Shown here: piece after piece, positions 51,482 to 59,297 of the stretch
Layout: the number at the start of each line of letters is the position of its first letter
Numbering within the stretch: the first letter of the stretch is position 1
DNA from: Verrucomicrobium sp. BvORR034
GTDB taxonomy: Bacteria; Verrucomicrobiota; Verrucomicrobiia; Verrucomicrobiales; Verrucomicrobiaceae
Direction: 5' to 3'
Assembly (NCBI RefSeq): GCF_000739635.1
Contig: NZ_BATQ01000049.1
Location: 1-64,000 of the forward strand
Length of the DNA stretch: 64,000 nt
Position numbers and translations under genes: made by a program
Notes under the pieces: generated by a model
Database searches by the model: none
Told to the model about the DNA's origin: nothing
Seen by the model: the letters and a program-made list of their open reading frames with translations, nothing else

Positions 51482-53443
51482 ATGAGTGAAGAGCACACAA
51501 ACGGTCACGGCACGAAACATGCAGGGTGTGAGCACGGCCATGATGACACGAAACTGCCACGCGGGTTTCTGGTCGGTGCTTCCGGCGCCCTCACTGGTGC
51601 CGGTCTGGTGATTGAATGGTTCACCCCACTTTCCTCTTACATCGCCACGATCGCTTTTGCCCTCGCCACAATCGCGGGAGGTCTCCTGGTGTTCCCTGCG
51701 GCCTGGAAGGCACTGCTTGGGAAGCGACTGGACATGAATGTCCTCATGACTGTAGCCGTCGTCGGAGCATGGCTGATCGGAGAAGGGGAAGAAGCCGCCA
51801 GTGTTGTATTCCTGTTCGCGTTGTCGGAGCTTCTGGAATCGTGGAGTGCGGGTCGCGCACGTAGGGCTATCGCTTCGCTGCTCGAACTGGCTCCAGACAC
51901 GGCTGACGTCATCCAGCCTGACGGAAGCACAAAAGAAACGCCCGTGGCTGAGCTGAAAATCGGTTCCGAGATCCTTGTTCGCAGCGGCAGTCGTGTGCCG
52001 GTGGACGGAGAGGTAACAAAGGGCTCCTCCGCAATCAATCAGGCCCCCATTACCGGTGAATCAGTGCCGGTCGACAAACAACCAGGAGACAGAGTGTTTG
52101 CCGGGACGATCAATGGGGAAGGATCACTCACTGTCAAAGTGACCAAGCTCGCCAATGAGTCGACTCTGGCGCGGATCATCCAGCTGGTCGGCGAGGCCGA
52201 GGAACAGAAAGCTCCAACGCAAAGATTCGTTGATCGCTTCGCAGCATTTTACACCCCCGCGACCTTTGTGGTAGCGCTGCTGATTGCGCTGGTTCCACCG
52301 CTCATGTTCCAGCAGGGCTGGGATGTCTGGACCTATCGCGCGCTTGTATTGCTTGTGATCGCATGTCCATGCGCACTGGTGATCGCCACCCCAGTCTCCA
52401 TCGTGTCTGGTCTTACGGCGCTCGCCCGCAGGGGAGTCCTGGTGAAAGGTGGTGCCTACCTGGAAGCGATCGGAAAATTACGCGCACTCGCCGTAGACAA
52501 AACCGGTACCATCACTCAGGGGCGTCCCCAGGTCGTGGACATCGTCCCCATGGATGGCAATTCGGAGGACGAAGTGCTCGCAAAAGCAGCATCGATTGAC
52601 GCGCACTCTGAACATCCAATTGCGAAAGCCGTCGTTGCAGAAGCAACGAAACGGGGCGTCCGTTTCATGCGCGCTGATGCCTACGCTTCAAAAACAGGAC
52701 GTGGCGCAGAAGGTACGATCGAAGGTCACCTTTACTTTGTCGGCAACCATCGCATGGCACATGAACTCGGCGCGTGTACGCCAGAACTTGAGAGCCAACT
52801 GCACGAGATAGAAGCCAAGGGGCTTTCGCTCGCGATCATCGGACACCGCCAGCACTCTGACTGCAAGCCTTCGGTGGTGGGGATCATCGCCATCGGTGAT
52901 ACCCTGAGACCCGAGACCAAGGAGGCGCTCCAACTCCTTCACGAATCTGGTCTTGAGAAGGTCGTCATGCTCAGCGGTGACAATCAGAGGACCGCAAAAG
53001 CGATCGCTGCCCAGGCAGGGATCGATGAGGCGATCGGCGACCTGCTTCCTGAAGACAAGGTCGAACGGGTCCGCGAACTGGTGAAGCGCTACCAATATGT
53101 CGGCATGATCGGCGATGGTGTAAACGATGCACCGGCTCTTGCAATCGCAAGCGTCGGCATCGCAATGGGAGCGATCGGGAGTGATACGGCGATCGAAACA
53201 GCCGACATGGCTTTGATGAAAGACGATCTTCGCCGGGTCGCGGAAGCCATCCATCTTGGGCGCCGCACGGTTCGCATCATCCAGTTCAACGTCACATTTG
53301 CCCTTGTGGTGAAGGCGGTCTTTCTGCTGCTCGCCTTTACAGGTCACGCCAGTCTTTGGATGGCGATCCTTGCCGACACGGGAGCGACCCTCCTCGTGAT
53401 TATGAATGCCCTTCGCCTGCTGAAGGTCCGCTCCGATATATGA
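51482..53443 (+). CDS. P1B-type heavy-metal translocating ATPase (ZntA/CadA-like)
   Basis: A 653-residue ATPase without an HMA domain; instead the N-terminus is short and His-rich (HTNGHGTKHAGCEHGHDD). Core motifs: TGES (191-194), the membrane CPC (295-297), phosphorylation site DKTGT (Asp339), the P1B HP motif SEHPIAK (His378-Pro379) and GDGVND (544-549). The CPC motif fits export of Zn/Cd/Pb or Cu/Ag. It complements the tripartite pump by moving metal from cytoplasm to periplasm. The stop overlaps the start of a decayed small gene. Confidence 0.94.
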   Translation: MSEEHTNGHGTKHAGCEHGHDDTKLPRGFLVGASGALTGAGLVIEWFTPLSSYIATIAFALATIAGGLLVFPAAWKALLGKRLDMNVLMTVAVVGAWLIGEGEEAASVVFLFALSELLESWSAGRARRAIASLLELAPDTADVIQPDGSTKETPVAELKIGSEILVRSGSRVPVDGEVTKGSSAINQAPITGESVPVDKQPGDRVFAGTINGEGSLTVKVTKLANESTLARIIQLVGEAEEQKAPTQRFVDRFAAFYTPATFVVALLIALVPPLMFQQGWDVWTYRALVLLVIACPCALVIATPVSIVSGLTALARRGVLVKGGAYLEAIGKLRALAVDKTGTITQGRPQVVDIVPMDGNSEDEVLAKAASIDAHSEHPIAKAVVAEATKRGVRFMRADAYASKTGRGAEGTIEGHLYFVGNHRMAHELGACTPELESQLHEIEAKGLSLAIIGHRQHSDCKPSVVGIIAIGDTLRPETKEALQLLHESGLEKVVMLSGDNQRTAKAIAAQAGIDEAIGDLLPEDKVERVRELVKRYQYVGMIGDGVNDAPALAIASVGIAMGAIGSDTAIETADMALMKDDLRRVAEAIHLGRRTVRIIQFNVTFALVVKAVFLLLAFTGHASLWMAILADTGATLLVIMNALRLLKVRSDI

Positions 53444-53824
53444 GCAAGAAGAAGCAAGGCCCGACGGGGCTTCTCTCCCGCGGTGATCCTCCTAGGGGAC
53501 AAGCTGAAGGTTCTCTCTGTGGCCTTCGTGGGAGGTGCCATTGTCATCTGGCTGTTCATTCTCTCCTGTATCAAGCAGTAGCCTTTCGCCCTAAACAAGC
53601 AGCTTGAAAAATGGAAAGTGAGTTACCATCTCACCGATGAGCAGGTGTCACAGCTAAGGGCGATCGAACTTTCATTTCACGGGAACGGCAACCCGTTTAC
53701 AGATTTTGCAATCCATACCGCTTAGGAGACCTTCAAGCATCATCAGTACATGAGCACCCTGATGAGCCGCGAAGATGGAGCGCGTTTCCTGGCGGACCTG
53801 GAGAAAACTCCTCGCTCCTATTGA
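53440..53824 (+). pseudogene. Decayed single-helix membrane protein gene (one frameshift, two amber codons)
   Basis: ATG 53440 overlaps the ATPase stop (ATATGA) and opens MSKKKQGPTGLLSR. After a one-base shift near 53480 the frame reads VILLGDKLKVLSVAF and then GGAIVIWLFILSCIKQ, a membrane helix, to TAG at 53579. The same frame continues PFALNKQLEKWKVSYHLTDE and QVSQLRAIELSFHGNGNPF to a second TAG at 53723, then ETFKHHQYMSTLMSREDGAR to TGA at 53822. Both TAGs would be CAG (Gln) before a single C-to-T change. The whole looks like one protein of about 125 residues. No family recognised; sequencing error cannot explain three lesions easily. Confidence 0.65.
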
Positions 53825-54183
53825 TCAAACCGTTCTTCCAGCAGCCTGTTCTGTTGATGCATGGCCTTGGTGTTGTTTTTCCTGGAATGGTGAGCGGGAT
53901 TCTTCCCGCTCCATTCTCATGGCGTGGATCTATGGCAGGTCGTTCCACAAGATCCTGTTTGATCTCACTGTTGGTCATTGATGGCGACCTCCGCGCCGCT
54001 ACGGGCTACTTGGCGTTTTCGATCTCCGCCTGTCCGTCACCGGCTCAATGGTGGCCTGAGGTCTGAAGCTCGGGTTGTGCTTCATCAACTTTCACAGCCT
54101 TGGTTCGGCCCCATAACGAATTCAGCCGGGCTCTAAAGCGAGCCCGGCTGAAGGAAACGAGATGCGAATGAATCCGCCTGACG
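53825..54183. other. Gene-free end of the metal block
   Basis: No convincing gene. A forward frame ends SILMAWIYGRSFHKILFDLTVGH at 53979, which looks like a protein C-terminus and may be another remnant. An 8-bp hairpin GAGCGGGA / TCCCGCTC (53892-53911) has no T-run. The strong hairpin at 54121 is listed separately. Confidence 0.4.
54121..54152 (-). terminator. Strong hairpin, probable terminator of the reverse-strand gene
   Basis: Perfect 13-bp stem TTCAGCCGGGCTC / GAGCCCGGCTGAA with a 6-nt loop. It lies 32 nt behind the stop of the reverse-strand secreted-protein gene. The T-tract on the reverse strand is weak, so termination is inferred from position and stem strength. Confidence 0.6.
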
Positions 54184-55242
54184 CTAAGTTTGAGGAGCAG
54201 CCGGGGCAGGCTCGGTGGAGGTCGGCGTGGTCGGGATCTGGGTCTGGTTGACCGCCTCGCGAAGTTGTTTCACCCAAGCGCCAGCCTTGGGATGAGTGGG
54301 GTTCTCACGGATGATCTTGAGCATGTCGGCCATCGCCAGAATGGGGGTGATTTTGTGCTGGAGGAGGAAGTTGGCCTTGCCCCACTGGAGGTCGGGAGCT
54401 TCTTCCTTGTAGTACTGGGCGAACTCCGTCTCGCTCATGGTCCCTTTTCGCATAGCCAGCTCAGCGTTGATCATCGCATCATACTGGGCGGGGACTTCAG
54501 CTGGCTTCTGGTCGAGGTAGTAGGGGAGGATGACATTCTTGTAGATGCCATTGATGTTGAGCGGGGAGTATTCCCAATCCTGCCTGTTCAGCATCTGGTC
54601 CAGCGTGTAAGCCTGGCTGAAGATGGTGCCTTTCACGGGCTGGCGGAGCGTCTGCCCCAAACTGCCGCCACCGCCGCCGCGGGGGCCACCGCCGCCACCT
54701 CTGGGGCCGCCATTGCCGCGGCCAGGATTCTTCTCCTCAATCGCCCCAGAAGCACTGTGCTTCATGGTGGATTGCACGGCATTGACCGCCTTAGGAATGA
54801 AAGCCTGAAGCGCGGCGACCGTCGGTCCCATTTTCTCGATATCCTTGATGTCTTGAGCCTGGATGCTCAGGACCAGGTACTCCAGCTGGAGACGCAAACC
54901 GATGGGGAAATCAGGGTCCTTTACCCGGTTTTCCTGGCCGTCCTTCCAGGCCTGGAAGTCAGTGGCCTTCAGATCCTTCTTGTCATAGTTCTCAAGTTTA
55001 TTGCAGGCAAACCAGAGATCGATCGCTTCCTTGTCGCCGTTCATGGCGGCACGGAAGCGGGTCAAGGCTGCGCCGAGCGCGTCGCCGCGGTTCTTGGTGA
55101 TCTGCCCCTCGATCTGTTCGAGTTGCTTCATGATGCTCGCGGTCTGCTCGGGAGTGAGGGCGGGAGCTTCCTGGGCGGAAGCGGTCGGACAGAAGGCCAG
55201 CACCGGAGCGCAGAGCAATGCGGGAGTGAGAAACCGTTTCAT
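54184..55242 (-). CDS. Hypothetical secreted protein with a Gly-rich spacer
   Basis: A 352-residue protein with a signal peptide (FLTPALLCAPVLAFCPTASA). A helical N-terminal half (TPEQTASIMKQLEQIEGQI) and a C-terminal helical half are joined by a PRGGGGG-type repeat at about residues 180-200; the C-terminal tail is Pro/Thr-rich. No known domain. Proteins like this are frequent in Verrucomicrobiota. A Met six codons upstream is possible but gives a worse signal. Confidence 0.65.
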   Translation of the reverse strand: MKRFLTPALLCAPVLAFCPTASAQEAPALTPEQTASIMKQLEQIEGQITKNRGDALGAALTRFRAAMNGDKEAIDLWFACNKLENYDKKDLKATDFQAWKDGQENRVKDPDFPIGLRLQLEYLVLSIQAQDIKDIEKMGPTVAALQAFIPKAVNAVQSTMKHSASGAIEEKNPGRGNGGPRGGGGGPRGGGGGSLGQTLRQPVKGTIFSQAYTLDQMLNRQDWEYSPLNINGIYKNVILPYYLDQKPAEVPAQYDAMINAELAMRKGTMSETEFAQYYKEEAPDLQWGKANFLLQHKITPILAMADMLKIIRENPTHPKAGAWVKQLREAVNQTQIPTTPTSTEPAPAAPQT

Positions 55243-55289
55243 GGTGTCGTGCAGGGACATGTTGCCGTAACGTGCGGTCGCGATTAAAC

Positions 55290-56078
55290 TTAGTTGGGGG
55301 TGGCAAGTTGCGAAGCTTTTTGGCAGGAACGCAAAGAAATGTCAGGCTGCCAGGAAGATGAGGGAGAGTCAAGCCGTCGGAGGAAGCGTTGTCCAGCCTT
55401 CAGGGTGAGGCGGACAAATTCCCCTTGGCCGACGCCTAGTGACCTCAAGAGTCGACGGTGATCCCAGGCCACGATGGTAGCGGTGATTCGATGGCATGCT
55501 CTGAAGCCCGAGCGCCACAATCTCCGGAGCGGGCGGGGCATGCTGGCGAGCCGCTCTCGGAAAAAGCTGGTGTGGAAGGCGATATGGCGCATTTCGTCCC
55601 GCAGGATTTTATGGCAGCATGACCTGACCGCCTCATCTGTGGTCTTCCGGTAAATCATGCCGTAGTAGGCCTCGGCGATGAGTTCGGCGGTGAGGAGGAT
55701 CTGAATGTTGAACTCCATGCCGAAGAGCGTGCGGAGATTCCGGAAGACGGTGTTCGTCCAGTGCTTCTGCAACAAGGTGCCGCCTAGGTAGATTACCAGC
55801 TTTTCCAGCAGCTGGGCGTGGCGCTGTTCCTCCGCTACAAACAGCCGGACTGCCAGGTCGTACCCCTCAAGATCTTCCGGCTGGTGACGGAGGGTTTGTC
55901 TCACGTAACGCATGAGACGGGTGCCACCACCGGTCTCGCCGAGCTGGAAAACGGCCAGTGAATCGGCCAGGGGCAGGCGTAGGCCATCTGGCAGAGGGCT
56001 CGCGTCCGGGTCGAGCGGAGGTTCGTCAAAGTTGGAGCGATTGCGTTCGAAGTACTGGATCCAGCTGGGAATGTTCAT
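55290..56078 (-). CDS. Ferritin-like diiron protein
   Basis: A 262-residue helical protein with carboxylate-bridged diiron signatures: EEQRHAQLL (EExxH-type), a Glu in TAELIAEAYYG and DEMRHIAFH (DExxH-type). These match the four-helix ferritin-like oxygenase/desaturase fold (AurF- or acyl-ACP-desaturase-like). It is likely an O2-dependent oxidase or hydroxylase, substrate unknown. It lies 41 nt behind ispH on the same strand. Confidence 0.75.
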   Translation of the reverse strand: MNIPSWIQYFERNRSNFDEPPLDPDASPLPDGLRLPLADSLAVFQLGETGGGTRLMRYVRQTLRHQPEDLEGYDLAVRLFVAEEQRHAQLLEKLVIYLGGTLLQKHWTNTVFRNLRTLFGMEFNIQILLTAELIAEAYYGMIYRKTTDEAVRSCCHKILRDEMRHIAFHTSFFRERLASMPRPLRRLWRSGFRACHRITATIVAWDHRRLLRSLGVGQGEFVRLTLKAGQRFLRRLDSPSSSWQPDISLRSCQKASQLATPN

Positions 56079-56119
56079 GGCATTTTTTTAGGGGCTGAGT
56101 TTGGGGGAGGGAGTAGAGA

Positions 56120-57010
56120 TCAGCTTTTCTGCTTTAGAAGACTGTGGAAGAGGCCGGGTTGGGGCAGTTCGGCGGCGATGCTCTTCAGGCGATCCACCAC
56201 CTCGCGAACGGTCTCGTCCAGAGTGGAGGTGCCGGCGGTCACGCCGACTTCCTGCCCTCGCGAAAACCAAGCGGGATCTATCTCAGAGGGGCGCTCGATC
56301 TGATGGGCTGTGCAGCCGAGCTGGCGGGCTGCTTCCGTGAGCTGGCGGGTGTTGTTGCTGTTGCGACCGCCGACCACGATGATGACCTGGCACTGTCCGC
56401 AGAGGTCTTCCAAGGCGCTCTGACGCTGTTTCGTCGGGTGGCAAACGGTGTCCACAAAGCGCACTTCCGACTGGGGATGCTGCTGTTTCAGAGCCTCCAC
56501 CAAGTGCAGCACACGAAGCAGAGGCTGAGTGGTCTGGCTGATGACGCCGTAGCGGCGATGGTGGGGCAGATGATCCAGGTCGCTATCTTCCAGCACGACT
56601 TGGGCATGAGGGAAGTCTCCTACCAGTCCTCTTACTTCCACGTGCGTGGCTTGACCGATGACCACGGGGAAGTAGCCACCTTCCACCAGGGTGGCCAGGG
56701 CATCGTGGGCCTTGCGGACCAAGGGGCAGGTGGTGTCTGTGACTTGATGACCGATGTCCTTCCAGGCAGACCTGTCGCGGTCGGATGCTCCGTGGGCGGA
56801 GATGATGACCTCCCGCGTGGGAGCACTGCCGGGGCTGTCCAAGGTGCCCTGTTGCACTCCGAGCGTGCGCAGGTGGGCATCCACCAGAGGATTGTGGACC
56901 AGTTGGCCCAGCAGGGTGACGGGGCCGCGTTTGGCGGCGTCGTGCGTGGAGCGCAGGGCCTGGCGGACGCCGAAGCACATGCCGTGATGTTTGGCCAAGG
57001 TGATGTTCAT
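56120..57010 (-). CDS. ispH: 4-hydroxy-3-methylbut-2-enyl diphosphate reductase (LytB/IspH)
   Basis: A 296-residue enzyme with the three Fe-S cluster Cys: Cys12 (HGMCFGV), Cys95 (DTTCPLV) and Cys190 (DTVCHPTKQRQ), close to the E. coli spacing (12, 96, 197). GQATHVEVRGLVGD and GGRNSNNTRQLTE are the substrate-site motifs. Last step of the non-mevalonate isoprenoid pathway. ATG 57010 matches the family start. A palindrome ACTTTG-N5-CAAAGT lies 31 nt upstream, behind the regulator gene. Confidence 0.95.
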   Translation of the reverse strand: MNITLAKHHGMCFGVRQALRSTHDAAKRGPVTLLGQLVHNPLVDAHLRTLGVQQGTLDSPGSAPTREVIISAHGASDRDRSAWKDIGHQVTDTTCPLVRKAHDALATLVEGGYFPVVIGQATHVEVRGLVGDFPHAQVVLEDSDLDHLPHHRRYGVISQTTQPLLRVLHLVEALKQQHPQSEVRFVDTVCHPTKQRQSALEDLCGQCQVIIVVGGRNSNNTRQLTEAARQLGCTAHQIERPSEIDPAWFSRGQEVGVTAGTSTLDETVREVVDRLKSIAAELPQPGLFHSLLKQKS

Positions 57011-57040
57011 ACTGCAGATGGGGTTCGTGGGGGTGGTTTT

Positions 57041-57057
57041 ACTTTGTGTGGCAAAGT
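57041..57057 (-). promoter_or_regulatory. Putative operator palindrome in front of ispH
   Basis: ACTTTG, spacer TGTGG, CAAAGT. The 12 palindromic bases and the 5-nt spacer length are identical to the site at 58094-58110. It lies between the regulator gene stop (57074) and the ispH start (57010). Confidence 0.6.
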
Positions 57058-57073
57058 TAGTGGGCAAAAAAAC

Positions 57074-57382
57074 TCAAGAGGGACGCGATTGCTTCACGAT
57101 GGCTTCCAGCACTTTGAGGTAAGCATTGAAGGCGCTCTTCCCGGCCCCGGAGATCTCGTAGCTGGTGCAGGGGCGTGAGCTGTCCGCGGCGGTGGTTTTG
57201 AGTTCGCGGACGTAGCCCTCCTTGGTCAGGGTTCGCAGGTGGGAGATGAGGTTGCCATCGCTCATGCCGAGTTCAGATTTGAGGTCTTGGAAGGCCCGCG
57301 GGCTCCGGGAGGCCAGCACGGTCATGATGGCGAGTCGCCCCTTTTCATGGATGACGCGGTCAAGCTGGGAGAAGTCGATCAT
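57074..57382 (-). CDS. Winged-helix DNA-binding regulator
   Basis: A 102-residue wHTH protein: DRVIHEKGRLAIMTVLASRS, then FQDLKSELGMSDGNLISHLRTL as the recognition helix region and YVRELKTTAADSSRPCTSYEIS as the wing. This is the small transcriptional regulator type often labelled winged helix DNA-binding domain (MarR/ArsR-like), usually paired with a membrane protein gene. Here the membrane gene is directly upstream (27-nt gap). The flanking palindromes are candidate binding sites. Effector unknown; no metal-binding Cys pair is evident. Confidence 0.85.
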   Translation of the reverse strand: MIDFSQLDRVIHEKGRLAIMTVLASRSPRAFQDLKSELGMSDGNLISHLRTLTKEGYVRELKTTAADSSRPCTSYEISGAGKSAFNAYLKVLEAIVKQSRPS

Positions 57383-57409
57383 TATTCCTTGGCGGGCGGC
57401 GGGCTGGGC

Positions 57410-58087
57410 TCAGACAAGCGGGCCGGTGGCGGTGGACGACTTGAAGAAGACGGCCACGGCATAGATGACATGAAAGAGGCCAAACGTCAGCCCTAGAAAT
57501 GCGGAAGCGACCGCGCCATTCCAGATGGCCAGACCGGGTCCGCCGAAGGCGAACCAGAGAAGGGTGAGAACCTGGCCCGTGATGAGAAAGGCCCGGGCTA
57601 GATGGATGATGGAACGCGGGGCGAAGCTGACCGTGGCCTGGAGGGCGAGTCCGTAGCAAAGAATCCATACCAGGGCTGCCAGCTCAATTTGCCGGACATA
57701 AACAATGAGGCAGATCCCCAGGACGCCTCCTGTCAGCAGAGGTGGCACGACGGCCCGCAATGCCATTTTCAACCCATCGGTAACAACCGGTTCGCCTTTG
57801 TCAGTGGATTCCCTCATCAAGAGGAACAGATTGATGACGCTGGCCAGAACCAGCAGCACCAGCCAAACCACAAGGAAACGCGTCCCGCGAAAACCAGGAT
57901 CCCCGCCAGTGACTGCCTCCCGCAGGTACTCCTGCCAGATGCCGTAGCCGCTGACGAGGAGGGCCAGGACGCCGCCAATCAAGGCCGCGGGGGCGGAGAC
58001 GGCCCGGTAGATGTGGGAGCGCTCCATCAGGGTCCGGATGATCCGGAGATGTTCCAAGGCAGTGTCGTGGGAAGACGCGGAGGCCAT
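57410..58087 (-). CDS. Polytopic membrane protein co-transcribed with a winged-helix regulator
   Basis: A 225-residue protein starting MASASSHDTALEHLRIIRTL, with about six hydrophobic segments in two groups (SAPAALIGGVLALLVSGYG, FLVVWLVLLVLASVINLFLL, and four more to the C-terminus). ATG 58087 is chosen because an open frame further upstream runs into the deoC gene region and looks non-coding. The palindrome at 58093-58111 ends 6 nt before this start. No family name known; membrane/wHTH pairs of this form are widespread. Confidence 0.75.
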   Translation of the reverse strand: MASASSHDTALEHLRIIRTLMERSHIYRAVSAPAALIGGVLALLVSGYGIWQEYLREAVTGGDPGFRGTRFLVVWLVLLVLASVINLFLLMRESTDKGEPVVTDGLKMALRAVVPPLLTGGVLGICLIVYVRQIELAALVWILCYGLALQATVSFAPRSIIHLARAFLITGQVLTLLWFAFGGPGLAIWNGAVASAFLGLTFGLFHVIYAVAVFFKSSTATGPLV

Positions 58088-58092
58088 GGGCT

Positions 58093-58111
58093 CACTTTGT
58101 ATCACAAAGTG
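58093..58111 (-). promoter_or_regulatory. Putative operator palindrome in front of the membrane/regulator operon
   Basis: CACTTTGTATCACAAAGTG: perfect 7-bp arms around a 5-nt spacer, 6 nt upstream of the membrane-protein start. The core repeats in front of ispH. Its position close to the start codon fits a repressor site. Confidence 0.65.
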
Positions 58112-58286
58112 GTTTGGGGAGGCAAACGGATTTTGATGTTTTTCAGCGGCTTGGGTACGGAGGTTGACCTGCTCCCACGAAAATGAACCGGGGGCCAGCG
58201 AGACAGACCGCCAGAACTCCTTCGAGTGCTTGTCGGAGCAGGTCGAGCGCGGGTTGGGGGCGATTCTCCTGCCCTTTGGCTTCGCC

Positions 58287-59081
58287 TCAATACCCGCCTG
58301 CGCCGAGCACACCCGTGGTGGGGATGGGGGCGACGCCAGCTCGCTCGGACTTTTCTCGGCGGCGGAACTCGTCGAGCATCGCCTTGGTGGCGGAGGCTCC
58401 ACAACGGGTCGCTCCAAGGTCGCGTACTTTGATCAGTGCATCCAGATCACGAACGCCGCCGGCTGCTTTCACCTGTACCTTGTCGGACACGCTGGCGCGC
58501 ATCAGTTCCAGGTCATGCTCGGTGGCACCACAGTAGTTGTAGCCGCCGCCAGGCTGCTTTACGAAACCGAAGCCGGATGAGGTTTTCACCCAGTCGGCTC
58601 CGGCATTTTCTGAAAGCTGGCAGAGTTTGGCGATCAATTGGTCTCTGGAAAGTCCGGCACCGCCTGTGCGGAGGTAGTCGGTTTCCAGAATGACCTTCAC
58701 CTTGGCATCATGCTGGTGGGCGGTGTCGCAAATGGTGCGGATCTCCTGTTCCACCTCCTCCCAAGCGCCACCGATGGCCTTGCCGGGATTGATGACCATA
58801 TCGATCTCCACAGCCCCATCGCGGCAGGCGAGTTCGGTCTCGTAACGTTTGACCTCAGTGAGGCTGTTGCCGTGGGGAAAACCGACCACGGTGCCCACCT
58901 TCACATCGGTCCCGGCGAGCCAGGCTGCAGCCTGTTTCACGGCGTGGGGTTTGATGCAGACGGAAGCCACGTGGTATTCCGCAGCGAGTTTGCAACCCGC
59001 CTCCAGCTCAGCGTCCGTGAGCGTGGGATGGAGCAGCGAGTGGTCAATCATCCCGGCGAGGTCTTCGTAGCAATATTTCAT
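58287..59081 (-). CDS. deoC: Deoxyribose-phosphate aldolase
   Basis: A 264-residue class I aldolase. CIKPHAVKQA, VGTVVGFPHG, EIDMVINPG and the Schiff-base region ADWVKTSSGFG (Lys166) with the second Lys in VKAAGGVRD (Lys205) are the DeoC signatures. It splits deoxyribose-5-phosphate into glyceraldehyde-3-phosphate and acetaldehyde. ATG 59081 is preferred to a start nine codons upstream. The C-terminal 20 residues (VAPIPTTGVLGAGGY) form an extra tail. Confidence 0.94.
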   Translation of the reverse strand: MKYCYEDLAGMIDHSLLHPTLTDAELEAGCKLAAEYHVASVCIKPHAVKQAAAWLAGTDVKVGTVVGFPHGNSLTEVKRYETELACRDGAVEIDMVINPGKAIGGAWEEVEQEIRTICDTAHQHDAKVKVILETDYLRTGGAGLSRDQLIAKLCQLSENAGADWVKTSSGFGFVKQPGGGYNYCGATEHDLELMRASVSDKVQVKAAGGVRDLDALIKVRDLGATRCGASATKAMLDEFRRREKSERAGVAPIPTTGVLGAGGY

Positions 59082-59297
59082 GGTGAAAAGTGGTGGGGCT
59101 GCGGACAAACTTGGGGCCAGGACGGAGCGGGCGATACCTAGGGTGGCAAAAGCTGGGGGTCAAGGTGGTTTCGTGAGGGAGCCGTGTACTCGCAGTGGAG
59201 GGGAGAGGGCGCGGAGCCGCTGCTTTGCGGTTGTCAAACGGAGCGGCGCGGCTATAACATCGCGCCCCTTTCCGCCAGACAGCAGTTCTTCTCCCAC

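Noticed and set aside
53892-53911. Hairpin GAGCGGGA / TCCCGCTC behind the metal block
   Set aside because: Eight-bp stem without a T-run; not enough to call a terminator.
53775-53981. Forward frame ending SILMAWIYGRSFHKILFDLTVGH
   Set aside because: Only the last 23 residues look protein-like and the rest overlaps the decayed gene; kept as a possible remnant in the gap note.
57410-58417. Longer form of the membrane-protein frame, extending upstream of 58087
   Set aside because: The 110 extra residues are low-complexity Pro/Ser/Arg, overlap deoC, and would place the palindrome inside the coding region.
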